Source: Sphingomonas sp. Y38-1Y (lineage in GTDB: Bacteria; Pseudomonadota; Alphaproteobacteria; Sphingomonadales; Sphingomonadaceae). Taken from it: a DNA stretch of 64,000 nt. Under the pieces are notes generated by a model. It was not told the DNA's origin. It did no database searches and saw only the letters and a program-made list of their open reading frames with translations. The DNA lies in assembly GCF_032391395.1 (NCBI RefSeq), contig NZ_CP135916.1:1798001-1862000 (forward strand). Direction: 5' to 3'. The position numbers and the translations under genes were made by a program. How positions within the stretch are numbered: position 1 is the first letter of the stretch; the number at the start of each line of letters is the position of its first letter. Below, piece after piece: positions 17,604 through 23,892 of this stretch.

Positions 17604-17617
17604 TTGCATATGTGCAA
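17604..17617. promoter_or_regulatory. inverted repeat in the divergent promoter, candidate IclR operator
   Basis: TTGCA-TATG-TGCAA forms a perfect 5-bp-arm palindrome, extending to GGTTTGCA/TGCAACC with one bulged base. It sits 47 bp upstream of the aldo/keto reductase start and 29 bp upstream of the lactonase start, the shared control region of the divergent genes. I found no second copy upstream of the IclR, dehydrogenase or permease genes. Confidence 0.45.
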
Positions 17618-17645
17618 CCAAGCTCTCATACGCTAGGCCTCTGGC

Positions 17646-18482
17646 ATGCGGATCGATGCTCATCATCACCTATGGACCTATGATCGACAGGCGTTCGGGT
17701 GGATTGACCCGAATGCCGCGATCGCGCACGATTACGACACCGATGATCTGACCGCAGCGCTCGCCGAACGCCAGATTGACGCCGCTATCGCGGTTCAGGC
17801 GCGTCAGACGCCGCTCGAAACCCAGGCGCTGCTCGCCGCAGCGGCCGATTGCCCCGGGATCATCGCGGTGGTCGGCTGGATCGACCTCAAGGCGCCCGAC
17901 GTGGCCGAGCACATCGATGCGGAACGCACCCCCCGCCTCGTCGGCTATCGCCATGTCGTCCAGGACGAGCCCGATGCCGAGTTCCTGCTGGACGCCGACT
18001 TCATTCGCGGCGTTCGCGCGGTGGCGGCTGCGGGCCTCAGCTACGACCTGCTCGTTGATCATCGGCAATTGGCGCATGTGCCGGCGTTTCTCGATCGGGT
18101 AGGCGAGGGGCAATTCATCCTCGACCACGCCGCAAAGCCGTCGATCGCGGCCGGCGGCTGGCAGCCCTGGGCGGACCGGCTTGCCGCTGCCGCCGCCTGT
18201 CCCGACCTCTACTGCAAGGTCTCGGGCCTGGTGACGGAGGCCGATCACCGCAACTGGCGCGCCGATCAGGTCGAGCGCTATCTCGACCATGTCTTTGCGC
18301 TGTTCGGTCCCGATCGGCTGATCTGGGGATCGGACTGGCCCGTCTGCCTGCTCGCGGCCGGATATGGCGCGGTTTACGATCTCGTTGCCGACTATGTCGC
18401 ACGCCATTGCCCAGACCAGGCAGCCGCGATCTTCGGCGGCAATGCGCTGAGCGCCTATGCGATCGGCGAGGTCGCGCCATGA
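17646..18482 (+). CDS. COG3618 amidohydrolase, probable L-galactono/L-fucono-lactonase
   Basis: A 278-residue TIM-barrel amidohydrolase. The first metal motif is 'DAHHHLW' (residues 4-10), with 'YRHVVQDEPD', 'DLLVDHRQL', 'FILDHAAKPSIA' and the late aspartate in 'LIWGSDWPV', the pattern of COG3618 lactonases that open sugar 1,5- or 1,4-lactones. It is the expected second step after the divergent aldo/keto reductase. Its TGA overlaps the ATG of the UxaB-like gene (ATGA), and that gene in turn overlaps UxaA, giving a three-gene translationally coupled unit. L-fucono- and L-galactono-lactone remain the likely substrates. Confidence 0.88.
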   Translation: MRIDAHHHLWTYDRQAFGWIDPNAAIAHDYDTDDLTAALAERQIDAAIAVQARQTPLETQALLAAAADCPGIIAVVGWIDLKAPDVAEHIDAERTPRLVGYRHVVQDEPDAEFLLDADFIRGVRAVAAAGLSYDLLVDHRQLAHVPAFLDRVGEGQFILDHAAKPSIAAGGWQPWADRLAAAAACPDLYCKVSGLVTEADHRNWRADQVERYLDHVFALFGPDRLIWGSDWPVCLLAAGYGAVYDLVADYVARHCPDQAAAIFGGNALSAYAIGEVAP

Positions 18483-19591
18483 TCGTCCAGTTCGGCACCA
18501 GCCGCTTTCTCCAGGCGCATGTCGACCTGTTCGCGTCGGAGGCCCGCGCGGAGGGACAGGCGGTCCTGCCCATCACCATCGTCCAGACGACAGCGGATCC
18601 CGAACGCGCCCGGCGCCTCGCCGCCTTTTCGGACCCTGCCGGCTTCCCGGTGATCGTCCGCGGGCTGGCCAACGGGCAACCCGTCGATCGCACGACGATC
18701 GTCCAAAGCGTGTTCGGCGGGCTTCAGGCGGCGAGCGACTGGGACACGCTGGTCGAACTGCTCCGTGATGAGGCGAGCTACCTCGTCTCGAACACCGGCG
18801 ATCTCGGCTACCGCGTCGACGCTGAGGATGCCGACATCGCGAACGACGATGTCGCACCGCGCTCGTTCGTGCCGATGCTCGTCGCATTGTTGCACGCGCG
18901 TTGGCAGGCGGGTCGACCGGGCCTGATCCTGCTGCCCTGCGAACTCGTCCAGCGAAACGGCGACACCCTCCGCGCCGCGGTCGTCGACCTGGCAAAACGC
19001 CAGCATCGCGACCCCGCTTACGTCGCCTGGCTGGTCGAAACCTGCACCTGGGCGAACACGCTTGTCGACCGTATCGTCAGCGAACCCCTAAACCCCGCCG
19101 GCGCGATCGCCGAGCCTTACGCGTTGTGGGCAGTGGAGCGGACGGCGGGTCTGGTTCTGCCGTTCACGCACCCGGCTGTCCGGCTGGTCGACGATCTCGA
19201 ACCCTATGAAAGGCTGAAGTTGCACATCCTCAATCTCGGCCACAGCTGGCTCGCCGATCGCTGGGCGCGTGGCGATCAGGACGCGGCGGCAACCGTGCGG
19301 GCTGCAATCGCCGAGCCGACGACGCGGGCGGCGTTCGACCGCCTGTTCGCCGAGGAAGTCGTCCCCGGCTTCGGCGCGCACGGCCTTGCCGATGCCGCCA
19401 CGACCTATGTCGAGCAGACGGTCGAGCGCTTCGCCAACCCGTTTCTCGACCACCGCATCGCCGACATCCACCAGAACCACGCCGCCAAGGTGGCGAGGCG
19501 CGTCGGCGGCTTCATCCAGTGGGTTGAGAATGCCCAAGGGCCGGTGCCGCTCATGCCCGAACTGCGCGCGCTGGCAGGAGAGGCCGCATGA
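18479..19591 (+). CDS. uxaB: UxaB-like tagaturonate reductase, C-terminally short
   Basis: A 370-residue member of the polyol/mannitol dehydrogenase family. 'IVQFGTSRFLQAHVDLF' at the N-terminus, 'LPCELVQRNGD' and 'ANTLVDRIVSEPL' match E. coli UxaB regions, and the catalytic motif K-x4-N-x2-H is intact ('KLHILNLGH'). UxaB reduces D-tagaturonate to D-altronate with NADH. E. coli UxaB has about 483 residues; this protein stops soon after the segment 'LMPELRAL', so roughly 95 C-terminal residues of the usual helical domain are missing. There is no frameshift signal, because its TGA overlaps the UxaA start as a normal operon junction. It may be a natural short form. Confidence 0.83.
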   Translation: MIVQFGTSRFLQAHVDLFASEARAEGQAVLPITIVQTTADPERARRLAAFSDPAGFPVIVRGLANGQPVDRTTIVQSVFGGLQAASDWDTLVELLRDEASYLVSNTGDLGYRVDAEDADIANDDVAPRSFVPMLVALLHARWQAGRPGLILLPCELVQRNGDTLRAAVVDLAKRQHRDPAYVAWLVETCTWANTLVDRIVSEPLNPAGAIAEPYALWAVERTAGLVLPFTHPAVRLVDDLEPYERLKLHILNLGHSWLADRWARGDQDAAATVRAAIAEPTTRAAFDRLFAEEVVPGFGAHGLADAATTYVEQTVERFANPFLDHRIADIHQNHAAKVARRVGGFIQWVENAQGPVPLMPELRALAGEAA

Positions 19592-21081
19592 TCCCGGCGA
19601 TCCGGCTGTCACCCGATGATGACGTCGCCGTACTCGTCGCCGCTGCCGGTGCGGGCGATCCGGTGCTCGACGTCGTGGCGCTGGGCCCGATCGCGGCCGG
19701 GCACAAGATCGCGGTCCGGCCGGTCGACGCAGGCTCGGTCGTCCACAAATATGGTGAGCCGATCGGCATCGCGACACAGGCGATCCGGCCGGGCGAGCAC
19801 GTCCACGACCATAATCTTCAGCTTCCCACCGGCGGCATCCCGCATCGCGCGGTCGGCCGCGCGCATCGCGATCTGACGCCCGGGGCAGGGGCCTTCTTCG
19901 AGGGTTATCGCCGCGGCGACGGCCGGGTCGGCACGCGCAACGCGATCGGGATCGTCGCCAGCGTCAACTGCTCGGCCACCGTCGTCCGCCGCATCGCCCG
20001 CGCGTTCGAGGATGGGCTGCCCGAGGGGATCGACGCCATCGTGCCGCTGACCCACAGCGGCGGCTGCGGCATGGCATCGTCGGGCGAGGCGTTCGACACG
20101 CTCGCCCGCACGCTCTCGGGCTTTGCACGGCACCCCAATTTCGGCGGCGTGCTGCTGATCGGCTTGGGCTGTGAGGTGGCGCAAATCGAGCGGCTGGTGG
20201 CCGACGATTATCTTGCAACGAGCGAGCGGGTGCAGACGCTCAATATCCAGACGGCCGGCGGCACTGCCGAGGCGATCGAGGCGGGCACCAGGATCGTTCG
20301 CAACCTGATCGAGGCCGCACGCCACGACCGACGCGAACGCTGTCCGGCGAGCGACCTGATCCTCGGCCTGCAATGCGGCGGGTCGGACGGTTGGTCGGGG
20401 ATCACCGCCAACCCCGCACTCGGCAATGCCAGCGACCGGCTGATCGCGGCCGGCGGGACGGCGCTCCTGTCCGAAACACCGGAGATATTCGGAGCCGAGC
20501 ACCTGCTCTACGCACGATCGGCGCACGACGGTATCGCGGACGCGCTGGCCGAACGCGTCGCCTGGTGGGAGGCGTATGCGGCGAGCAACGGCGCCAGCCT
20601 CGACAACAACCCGTCCCCCGGCAACAAGGCCGGCGGGCTCACCACCATCTACGAAAAATCGCTCGGCGCCATCGCCAAGGCCGGCAGCGCGCCGCTGAAC
20701 GAGGTGGTGCATTACGCCCAGCGGCCGACGCGGGCGGGCCTCGTGTTCATGGACTCGCCCGGCTACGATCCCTGCTCCGCGACGGGCCAGATCGCGTCCG
20801 GTGCCAACCTGCTGGCCTTCACCACCGGACGCGGATCGATCTTCGGATCGCAGCCGACGCCCTGCCTGAAGCTCGCGTCGAACGCCGCGCTGGCGGCGCG
20901 AATGACCAACGATATTGACATCGATTGTTCACCGATCCTGACCGGCACGGCGATCGAGGACGTCGGCGCATCGATCTTCGACCTGCTGCTCCAGACGGCA
21001 TCCGGCCGTCGGACCAAGTCGGAACGTAACGGCCTGGGCGATTTCGAATTCGTGCCCTGGCGCCTGGGCGCCTGGCTTTAG
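19588..21081 (+). CDS. uxaA: altronate dehydratase
   Basis: A 497-residue protein, the full length of fused UxaA (E. coli 495). The N-terminal SAF-like domain covers about residues 10-95 ('GHKIAVRPVDAG', 'IGIATQAIRPGEHVHDHN') and the C-terminal iron-dependent dehydratase domain has 'GVLLIGLGCEVAQI', 'LQCGGSDGWSGITANPALG', 'DNNPSPGNKAGGLTTI' and 'FMDSPGYDP'. It dehydrates D-altronate to 2-keto-3-deoxy-D-gluconate. The ATG overlaps the preceding stop. No KDG kinase or aldolase is in the window, so the product must feed an Entner-Doudoroff set elsewhere. D-galactonate/galactarate dehydratase activity is possible for relatives. Confidence 0.92.
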   Translation: MIPAIRLSPDDDVAVLVAAAGAGDPVLDVVALGPIAAGHKIAVRPVDAGSVVHKYGEPIGIATQAIRPGEHVHDHNLQLPTGGIPHRAVGRAHRDLTPGAGAFFEGYRRGDGRVGTRNAIGIVASVNCSATVVRRIARAFEDGLPEGIDAIVPLTHSGGCGMASSGEAFDTLARTLSGFARHPNFGGVLLIGLGCEVAQIERLVADDYLATSERVQTLNIQTAGGTAEAIEAGTRIVRNLIEAARHDRRERCPASDLILGLQCGGSDGWSGITANPALGNASDRLIAAGGTALLSETPEIFGAEHLLYARSAHDGIADALAERVAWWEAYAASNGASLDNNPSPGNKAGGLTTIYEKSLGAIAKAGSAPLNEVVHYAQRPTRAGLVFMDSPGYDPCSATGQIASGANLLAFTTGRGSIFGSQPTPCLKLASNAALAARMTNDIDIDCSPILTGTAIEDVGASIFDLLLQTASGRRTKSERNGLGDFEFVPWRLGAWL

Positions 21082-21126
21082 CCTGGACTGAGTCACGCTC
21101 TGGTGAAGGCGATTGCCTGCAGGGAT

Positions 21127-21144
21127 GCCGGCACCGCCGCCGGC
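21127..21144 (+). terminator. possible GC hairpin after uxaA
   Basis: GCCGGC, six bases, GCCGGC forms a perfect stem 45 bp after the uxaA stop. No T tract follows, so intrinsic termination is uncertain. Confidence 0.25.
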
Positions 21145-21223
21145 GACCCATACCTCAGAGCCAGGTGTCAACTTTCGGCTCTGCCAGCGCGGCAAGATGC
21201 CGCGCTCCAACGCTGTCAGAAAA

Positions 21224-21240
21224 TGGTGCCCAGAAGAGGA
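21224..21240. repeat. candidate attL: direct repeat of the tRNA-Leu 3' end
   Basis: The 17 bases TGGTGCCCAGAAGAGGA are identical to 23646-23662, which encode CCA, the discriminator and the acceptor/T-arm side of tRNA-Leu. The two copies are in the same orientation, 2.4 kb apart, with the copy on the side where an element integrated into the tRNA 3' end would leave its distal attachment site. Confidence 0.75.
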
Positions 21241-21308
21241 GCGTAGCAGGTCGAGAAAGCAGGGTCGGGCTGCGAGTTCGAGTTTTCTCCTGCCTTTTCA
21301 ACGGCAGG

Positions 21309-21339
21309 CGGTTCGAGTCCCAGAAGAGCACTCGAACCG
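21309..21339. repeat. inverted repeat containing a second tRNA-Leu 3' fragment
   Basis: CGGTTCGAGT (21309-21318) and ACTCGAACCG (21330-21339) are perfect 10-bp arms around an 11-base loop. Bases 21319-21338 match 23651-23670 of the tRNA-Leu gene at 19 of 20 positions. This looks like a further attachment-site remnant, perhaps from a second or earlier integration. Confidence 0.6.
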
Positions 21340-21399
21340 CTGCGGTCTTCATCGACATCGAGTGCTGTGGCGCACTCTGTGATATGGTCGGCCTTGGTC

Positions 21400-21585
21400 A
21401 TGGACGGGGGCTCGGCGATAGATCGGCACAACGAGGGATGCTCGGACGACGAGGCCGAGCCGTGCCCGATCTGCCGGGGTGAAGAACTCAACCCGGACTT
21501 CCTCGCTCGCATCGAACAGGCAGCGGCGCAGCCGGGAATAACGATGACCTTCGATGAGGCGATAGCGTGGCTTCGCGCTCGTTGA
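21400..21585 (+). CDS. small CxxC protein of the tRNA-Leu element, unknown function
   Basis: A 61-residue acidic protein, reading from MDGGSAIDR to WLRAR; an upstream ATG at 21367 would add 11 residues. It has one C-P-I-C pair near residue 22 and a C-terminal amphipathic stretch ('MTFDEAIAWLRAR'). I recognise no family. Its TGA at 21583-21585 abuts the convergent stop of the serine recombinase without a gap, a compact arrangement that supports it as a real gene. It lies inside the proposed integrated element. Confidence 0.55.
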   Translation: MDGGSAIDRHNEGCSDDEAEPCPICRGEELNPDFLARIEQAAAQPGITMTFDEAIAWLRAR

Positions 21586-22176
21586 TCAGGCGGCGACCGC
21601 CATCTGCTGCTTCAGCCGGTGGACGGTCCCGACACCGACCTTGAGCTTCTTGGCCGTGGCGTTGATGCTGACGCCCTTGGTGAGGGAGCGCTTGATGCGC
21701 TCAACCTTCTCGGCGTCGAGGGGCGGTCGGCCAGACCGTTTCGTGGATCGAGCCAACCCGGCCTTGATCCGTGAGATGATCATCTCACGCTCGAAGTCCG
21801 CGAACACCGACAGCATACCGAACATGGCGCGTCCGCTGGGCGTGCTGGTGTCGAGCGCCTGCTGGTGGAGATAGAGGTCCACCCCCTTGGCGTTGATCTC
21901 GGTGAGGAAGGTGACGAGGTTCTGGAGGGAGCGTCCGAGCCGGTCCACGGCCCAGCTTGCCACCATGTCGATCTCGCGCCGCGCGACAGCCTTCATCAGC
22001 GCATCGTAGCCGGGGCGCTTGTCACGTCCCTTCGACCCGCTGATACCGTGGTCGGTGAACTCGGCGACGACTTCCCAGCCAAGTCGTTCGGCGACGGCCA
22101 TGAGTTCTCGACGCTGGTTCTCGGTGGTCTGGCTGTCCTGTGAGACGCGGGTGTAGAGTGCGATGCGCTTGGTCAT
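21586..22176 (-). CDS. serine recombinase (resolvase/invertase type)
   Basis: A 196-residue small serine recombinase. The catalytic serine is in 'YTRVSQ' near the N-terminus; the arginines of 'AVDRLGRSLQNL' and the long E helix 'FEREMIISRIKAGLA' are present. A C-terminal helix-turn-helix follows ('GRPPLDAEKVERIKR', 'SINATAKKLKVGVGTVHRL'). Such enzymes resolve cointegrates or invert short segments at res-like sites. ATG 22176 starts the conserved fold (MTKRIALY); the longer frame from 22221 adds unrelated residues. A 9-bp-arm inverted repeat overlaps the start. It lies in the tRNA-Leu element but is not the type of enzyme that normally targets tRNA genes. Confidence 0.92.
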   Translation of the reverse strand: MTKRIALYTRVSQDSQTTENQRRELMAVAERLGWEVVAEFTDHGISGSKGRDKRPGYDALMKAVARREIDMVASWAVDRLGRSLQNLVTFLTEINAKGVDLYLHQQALDTSTPSGRAMFGMLSVFADFEREMIISRIKAGLARSTKRSGRPPLDAEKVERIKRSLTKGVSINATAKKLKVGVGTVHRLKQQMAVAA

Positions 22177-22204
22177 TCCAGAACGACTCGCTCCAGTTCT
22201 GGAA
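22176..22204. promoter_or_regulatory. inverted repeat at the recombinase start, candidate res subsite/operator
   Basis: TTCCAGAAC (22176-22184) and GTTCTGGAA (22196-22204) are perfect 9-bp arms with an 11-base spacer, just upstream of the recombinase start codon. The half-site GTTCTGGAAC recurs at 22905-22914 and a similar TTCTGGAAC near 22981. Recombinase dimers bind such spaced inverted half-sites and often repress their own gene. Confidence 0.5.
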
Positions 22205-22281
22205 CGGGTCAAGCAGTTCATTTAGTTCGATTATTTCTCATTCGTGTGAGAGCCTCGACCGTCATCACCATGGGGGCGAGT

Positions 22282-22485
22282 ATGGCGCGAACGACGATCC
22301 GGGATCAGCGTGGTTTCATCATCGGGCACATCGAGGACATGACGCAGGGGCGGCAGCGGGCCTTCAACTTCGCGGGACGCATCCTCGGCACCTACGACCC
22401 CACCACCGGCAAGACGGTCGATGATACCTTCCGCATCGTCGGGACCGGCAACCAGTTAATGGGGCTCATTGAACGGGCGAAGTGA
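22282..22485 (+). CDS. 67-residue small protein with three repeated beta-like units
   Basis: A short gene starting ATG 22282 behind the purine-rich GGGGGCGAG. The product shows three spaced units of the form hydrophobic-I/L-G: 'RGFIIGHI', 'AGRILGTYDP' and 'TFRIVGTGNQ', typical of small beta-rich folds. 'GTYDPTTGKTVDD' is the most conserved-looking part. It has no Cys and no signal peptide. It is divergent from the serine recombinase inside the tRNA-Leu element. I cannot assign a function; similarity to the small beta-flower proteins of plasmids and islands is only an impression. Confidence 0.6.
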   Translation: MARTTIRDQRGFIIGHIEDMTQGRQRAFNFAGRILGTYDPTTGKTVDDTFRIVGTGNQLMGLIERAK

Positions 22486-22582
22486 AAAAGGAGTGGTTGT
22501 CGGCGGTTGCCCAACTTTCCATTGAGCCGTGATTCAACGAGGCGCAAAGCGGTCGGGCTTCACCCGTCCAACGGTTGAGGAA

Positions 22583-22650
22583 GCGGATAGGCTGGTGGTC
22601 TCGATGCGCGGCCCCCTCCACAAGGGCAGCAGCCTCACCAGCCTATCCGC
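22583..22650. repeat. 15-bp perfect inverted repeat with 38-base loop
   Basis: GCGGATAGGCTGGTG at 22583-22597 pairs exactly with CACCAGCCTATCCGC at 22636-22650. It lies about 100 bp downstream of the 67-residue gene, between it and a convergent small gene. It could be a bidirectional terminator, a structured RNA or a remnant of an element end. No T tract follows. Confidence 0.6.
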
Positions 22651-22680
22651 GACCTTCCTATCAGATGATGTAGCGGCGCG

Positions 22681-22827
22681 TCACTTGCGCGGCTTGCCCG
22701 CATCGCTGCGCTTCTCGCGCCAGCGGCCATCATCGTTCTTCGCGCGCGTCAGCCCTGCGTTGGGTCCGGTCTTGACCTTCGGGCCACCCTTCGTGCGGTC
22801 GTTGCCGTTGCTGTCGAACAGTCCCAT
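22681..22827 (-). CDS. 48-residue basic small protein, unknown
   Basis: An ATG at 22827 with GGAGG eight bases upstream starts a 48-codon frame ending TGA at 22681. The protein begins MGLFDSNGNDRTKGGPKVKTG and is rich in Lys, Arg, Gly and Asn, with 'WREKRSDAGKPRK' at the C-terminus; it would be disordered and strongly basic. The strong ribosome binding site is the main support. It is convergent with the 67-residue gene and separated from it by the long inverted repeat. No family recognised. Confidence 0.6.
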   Translation of the reverse strand: MGLFDSNGNDRTKGGPKVKTGPNAGLTRAKNDDGRWREKRSDAGKPRK

Positions 22828-22839
22828 CGGCGATACCTC

Positions 22840-23310
22840 CTTCGTGCTTCCAAGATATGCATGCCGGATGGTGGTGCCAGCTTCCGCCGCTCCATTTTCA
22901 ACCGGTTCTGGAACAGGCGAAAGCGCGGTGCCGGATCGACGGAAACCCGGGCCGTTCTAACGGGTGAAGACGGGCAGGTTTCTGGAACGCCCACCATGTC
23001 CGTTCGCCGTTCCATCGGGGCTGTTGCCCCATCATCAGGTTGCCAGCGGTCGAGCAGGCACCATCACCCGTCGAGGTGAACTTGTCGTGCTCCATGAGGA
23101 ACAGTGATCCGGGTCGGCACCCCGTGGTGTCGAGCCAGTGAAGCTGTTCGCGGTGGGCGCGGACGGGACCGCCAGAGCGGGACCGGCAAGGCCGACGCCT
23201 GACTGAAAGCATGATCGCTCATGCCGAACGGTGCCGCGCCTCGCGCGTCCCCGGCCCTTGTCGCTCGCCCGCCCCTTGCTGGCGCGGCACGGGGCCGCAC
23301 CATCAAGCGT
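22840..23310. other. decayed stretch of the tRNA-Leu element
   Basis: I find no convincing gene here. Open frames exist on both strands but have no ribosome binding sites or recognisable domains. Two recombinase-like half-sites (TTCTGGAAC) occur at 22906-22914 and near 22981. The stretch is best read as debris between the small cargo genes and the integrase fragment. Confidence 0.5.
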
Positions 23311-23319
23311 CGATCCAGC

Positions 23320-23478
23320 ACCTGCGGGCACGCTCGGCAACCGACGCACGGCGACGGCGAGGCTGTCCGTGCGGAGCGAGCGCCAGACCTCGACCCGGTT
23401 CAGTATGCCTTGAGCGTCAACCGGGATGGTGTGGCGATAGTAGAGCTTGTGCCCCCGTCGAAGCACGCCACGGGGCAA
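23320..23478 (-). pseudogene. 5' fragment of a tyrosine integrase (DUF6538-like N-terminus)
   Basis: The minus-strand frame starting at 23478 reads MPRGVLRRGHKLYYRH and then 'TIPVDAQGILNRVEVWRSLRTDSLAVAVRRL'. This follows the N-terminal arm domain of tyrosine integrases of alphaproteobacterial islands (pattern: L-x-RRG-x-YY-R-x-IP, then EVWRSLRT and A-x-RR). After about 48 residues the frame turns into low-information sequence up to 23035, with no core-binding or catalytic domain (no R-H-R-Y). It is therefore a truncated, broken integrase. It points away from tRNA-Leu, with its start 168 bp from the tRNA 3' end, exactly where the integrase of a tRNA-targeting element belongs. Confidence 0.7.
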
Positions 23479-23482
23479 ATCC

Positions 23483-23507
23483 CGTAGCAGCTTACCGTAG
23501 CAAACGC
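23483..23507. repeat. direct repeat copy 1, candidate integrase arm site
   Basis: A 25-base unit beginning CGTAGCAGCTTACCGTAGC and ending AAACGC. It matches 23564-23588 at 23 of 25 positions, 81 bp away, and carries GTAGC twice. It lies between the integrase start and the tRNA, where phage-type integrases have arm-binding sites. Confidence 0.6.
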
Positions 23508-23563
23508 CGCCCTCGACAAGGACGGTTTTCCGGGACTTTTGGCCTGACGATGAGCCGTTTTTA

Positions 23564-23588
23564 CGTAGCAGTTTGCCGTAGCAAACGC
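23564..23588. repeat. direct repeat copy 2, candidate integrase arm site
   Basis: Second copy of the 25-base unit, beginning CGTAGCAGTTTGCCGTAGC. A short CGTAGCAGG also occurs at 21242-21250 beside the left tRNA-end repeat, so related motifs flank both ends of the element. Confidence 0.6.
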
Positions 23589-23645
23589 TCTCCGGGGACC
23601 GTCTTTTCGACGATCCCCGTGCATTTTCAATGCTTTGAGAGTAGC

Positions 23646-23732
23646 TGGTGCCCAGAAGAGGACTCGAACCTCCACGCCGTTGCCAGCGCCAGCACCTGAA
23701 GCTGGTGCGTCTACCAATTCCGCCATCTGGGC
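23646..23732 (-). tRNA. tRNA-Leu (CAG)
   Basis: The minus strand starts GCCCAGATGGCGGAATTGG at 23732 with a long-variable-arm class II shape. The acceptor strand GCCCAGA pairs with TCTGGGC. The anticodon stem CCAGC/GCTGG encloses TTCAGGT, giving anticodon CAG. The T arm is GGTTCGAGTCC, and CCA is encoded (complement TGG at 23646-23648). Without CCA the gene ends at 23649. It is the apparent attachment site of the element to its left. Confidence 0.97.
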
Positions 23733-23892
23733 ACGGGGTAGGCCGGCGCCTCTAGTGGAGGGGCGGCGGGCTTGTCAACACGGGGTTGGCGAAAATTCGG
23801 GAGCCTTGGCTTTGGCTTGCCGTTTGGACCCGGAGGCGGCATGGCGGGCGCCGATCGACCGGGTTCGGACACCGGGTTCAGGCAGGGCGTTT

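Noticed and set aside
13355..21081. Cluster read as L-fucose catabolism
   Set aside because: The permease, dehydrogenase and lactonase would fit, but the L-fuconate dehydratase (enolase family) and the later deoxy-fuconate enzymes are absent, while UxaB/UxaA-type enzymes for galactonate/altronate are present. It remains an alternative for single enzymes only.
22529..22960. Plus-strand 143-codon frame in the tRNA-Leu element
   Set aside because: It crosses the long inverted repeat and runs over the 48-residue minus gene that has a far better ribosome site; no recognisable domain.
22898..23212. Minus-strand 104-codon frame containing 'LFLMEHDKFTSTGDG'
   Set aside because: The start of the frame is low-complexity Arg-rich sequence, there is no ribosome site, and I cannot match it to any family; treated as debris.
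23483..23588. Possible CRISPR-like repeat pair
   Set aside because: Only two imperfect 25-base copies with a 56-base gap, no third unit and no cas genes; integrase arm sites fit better.
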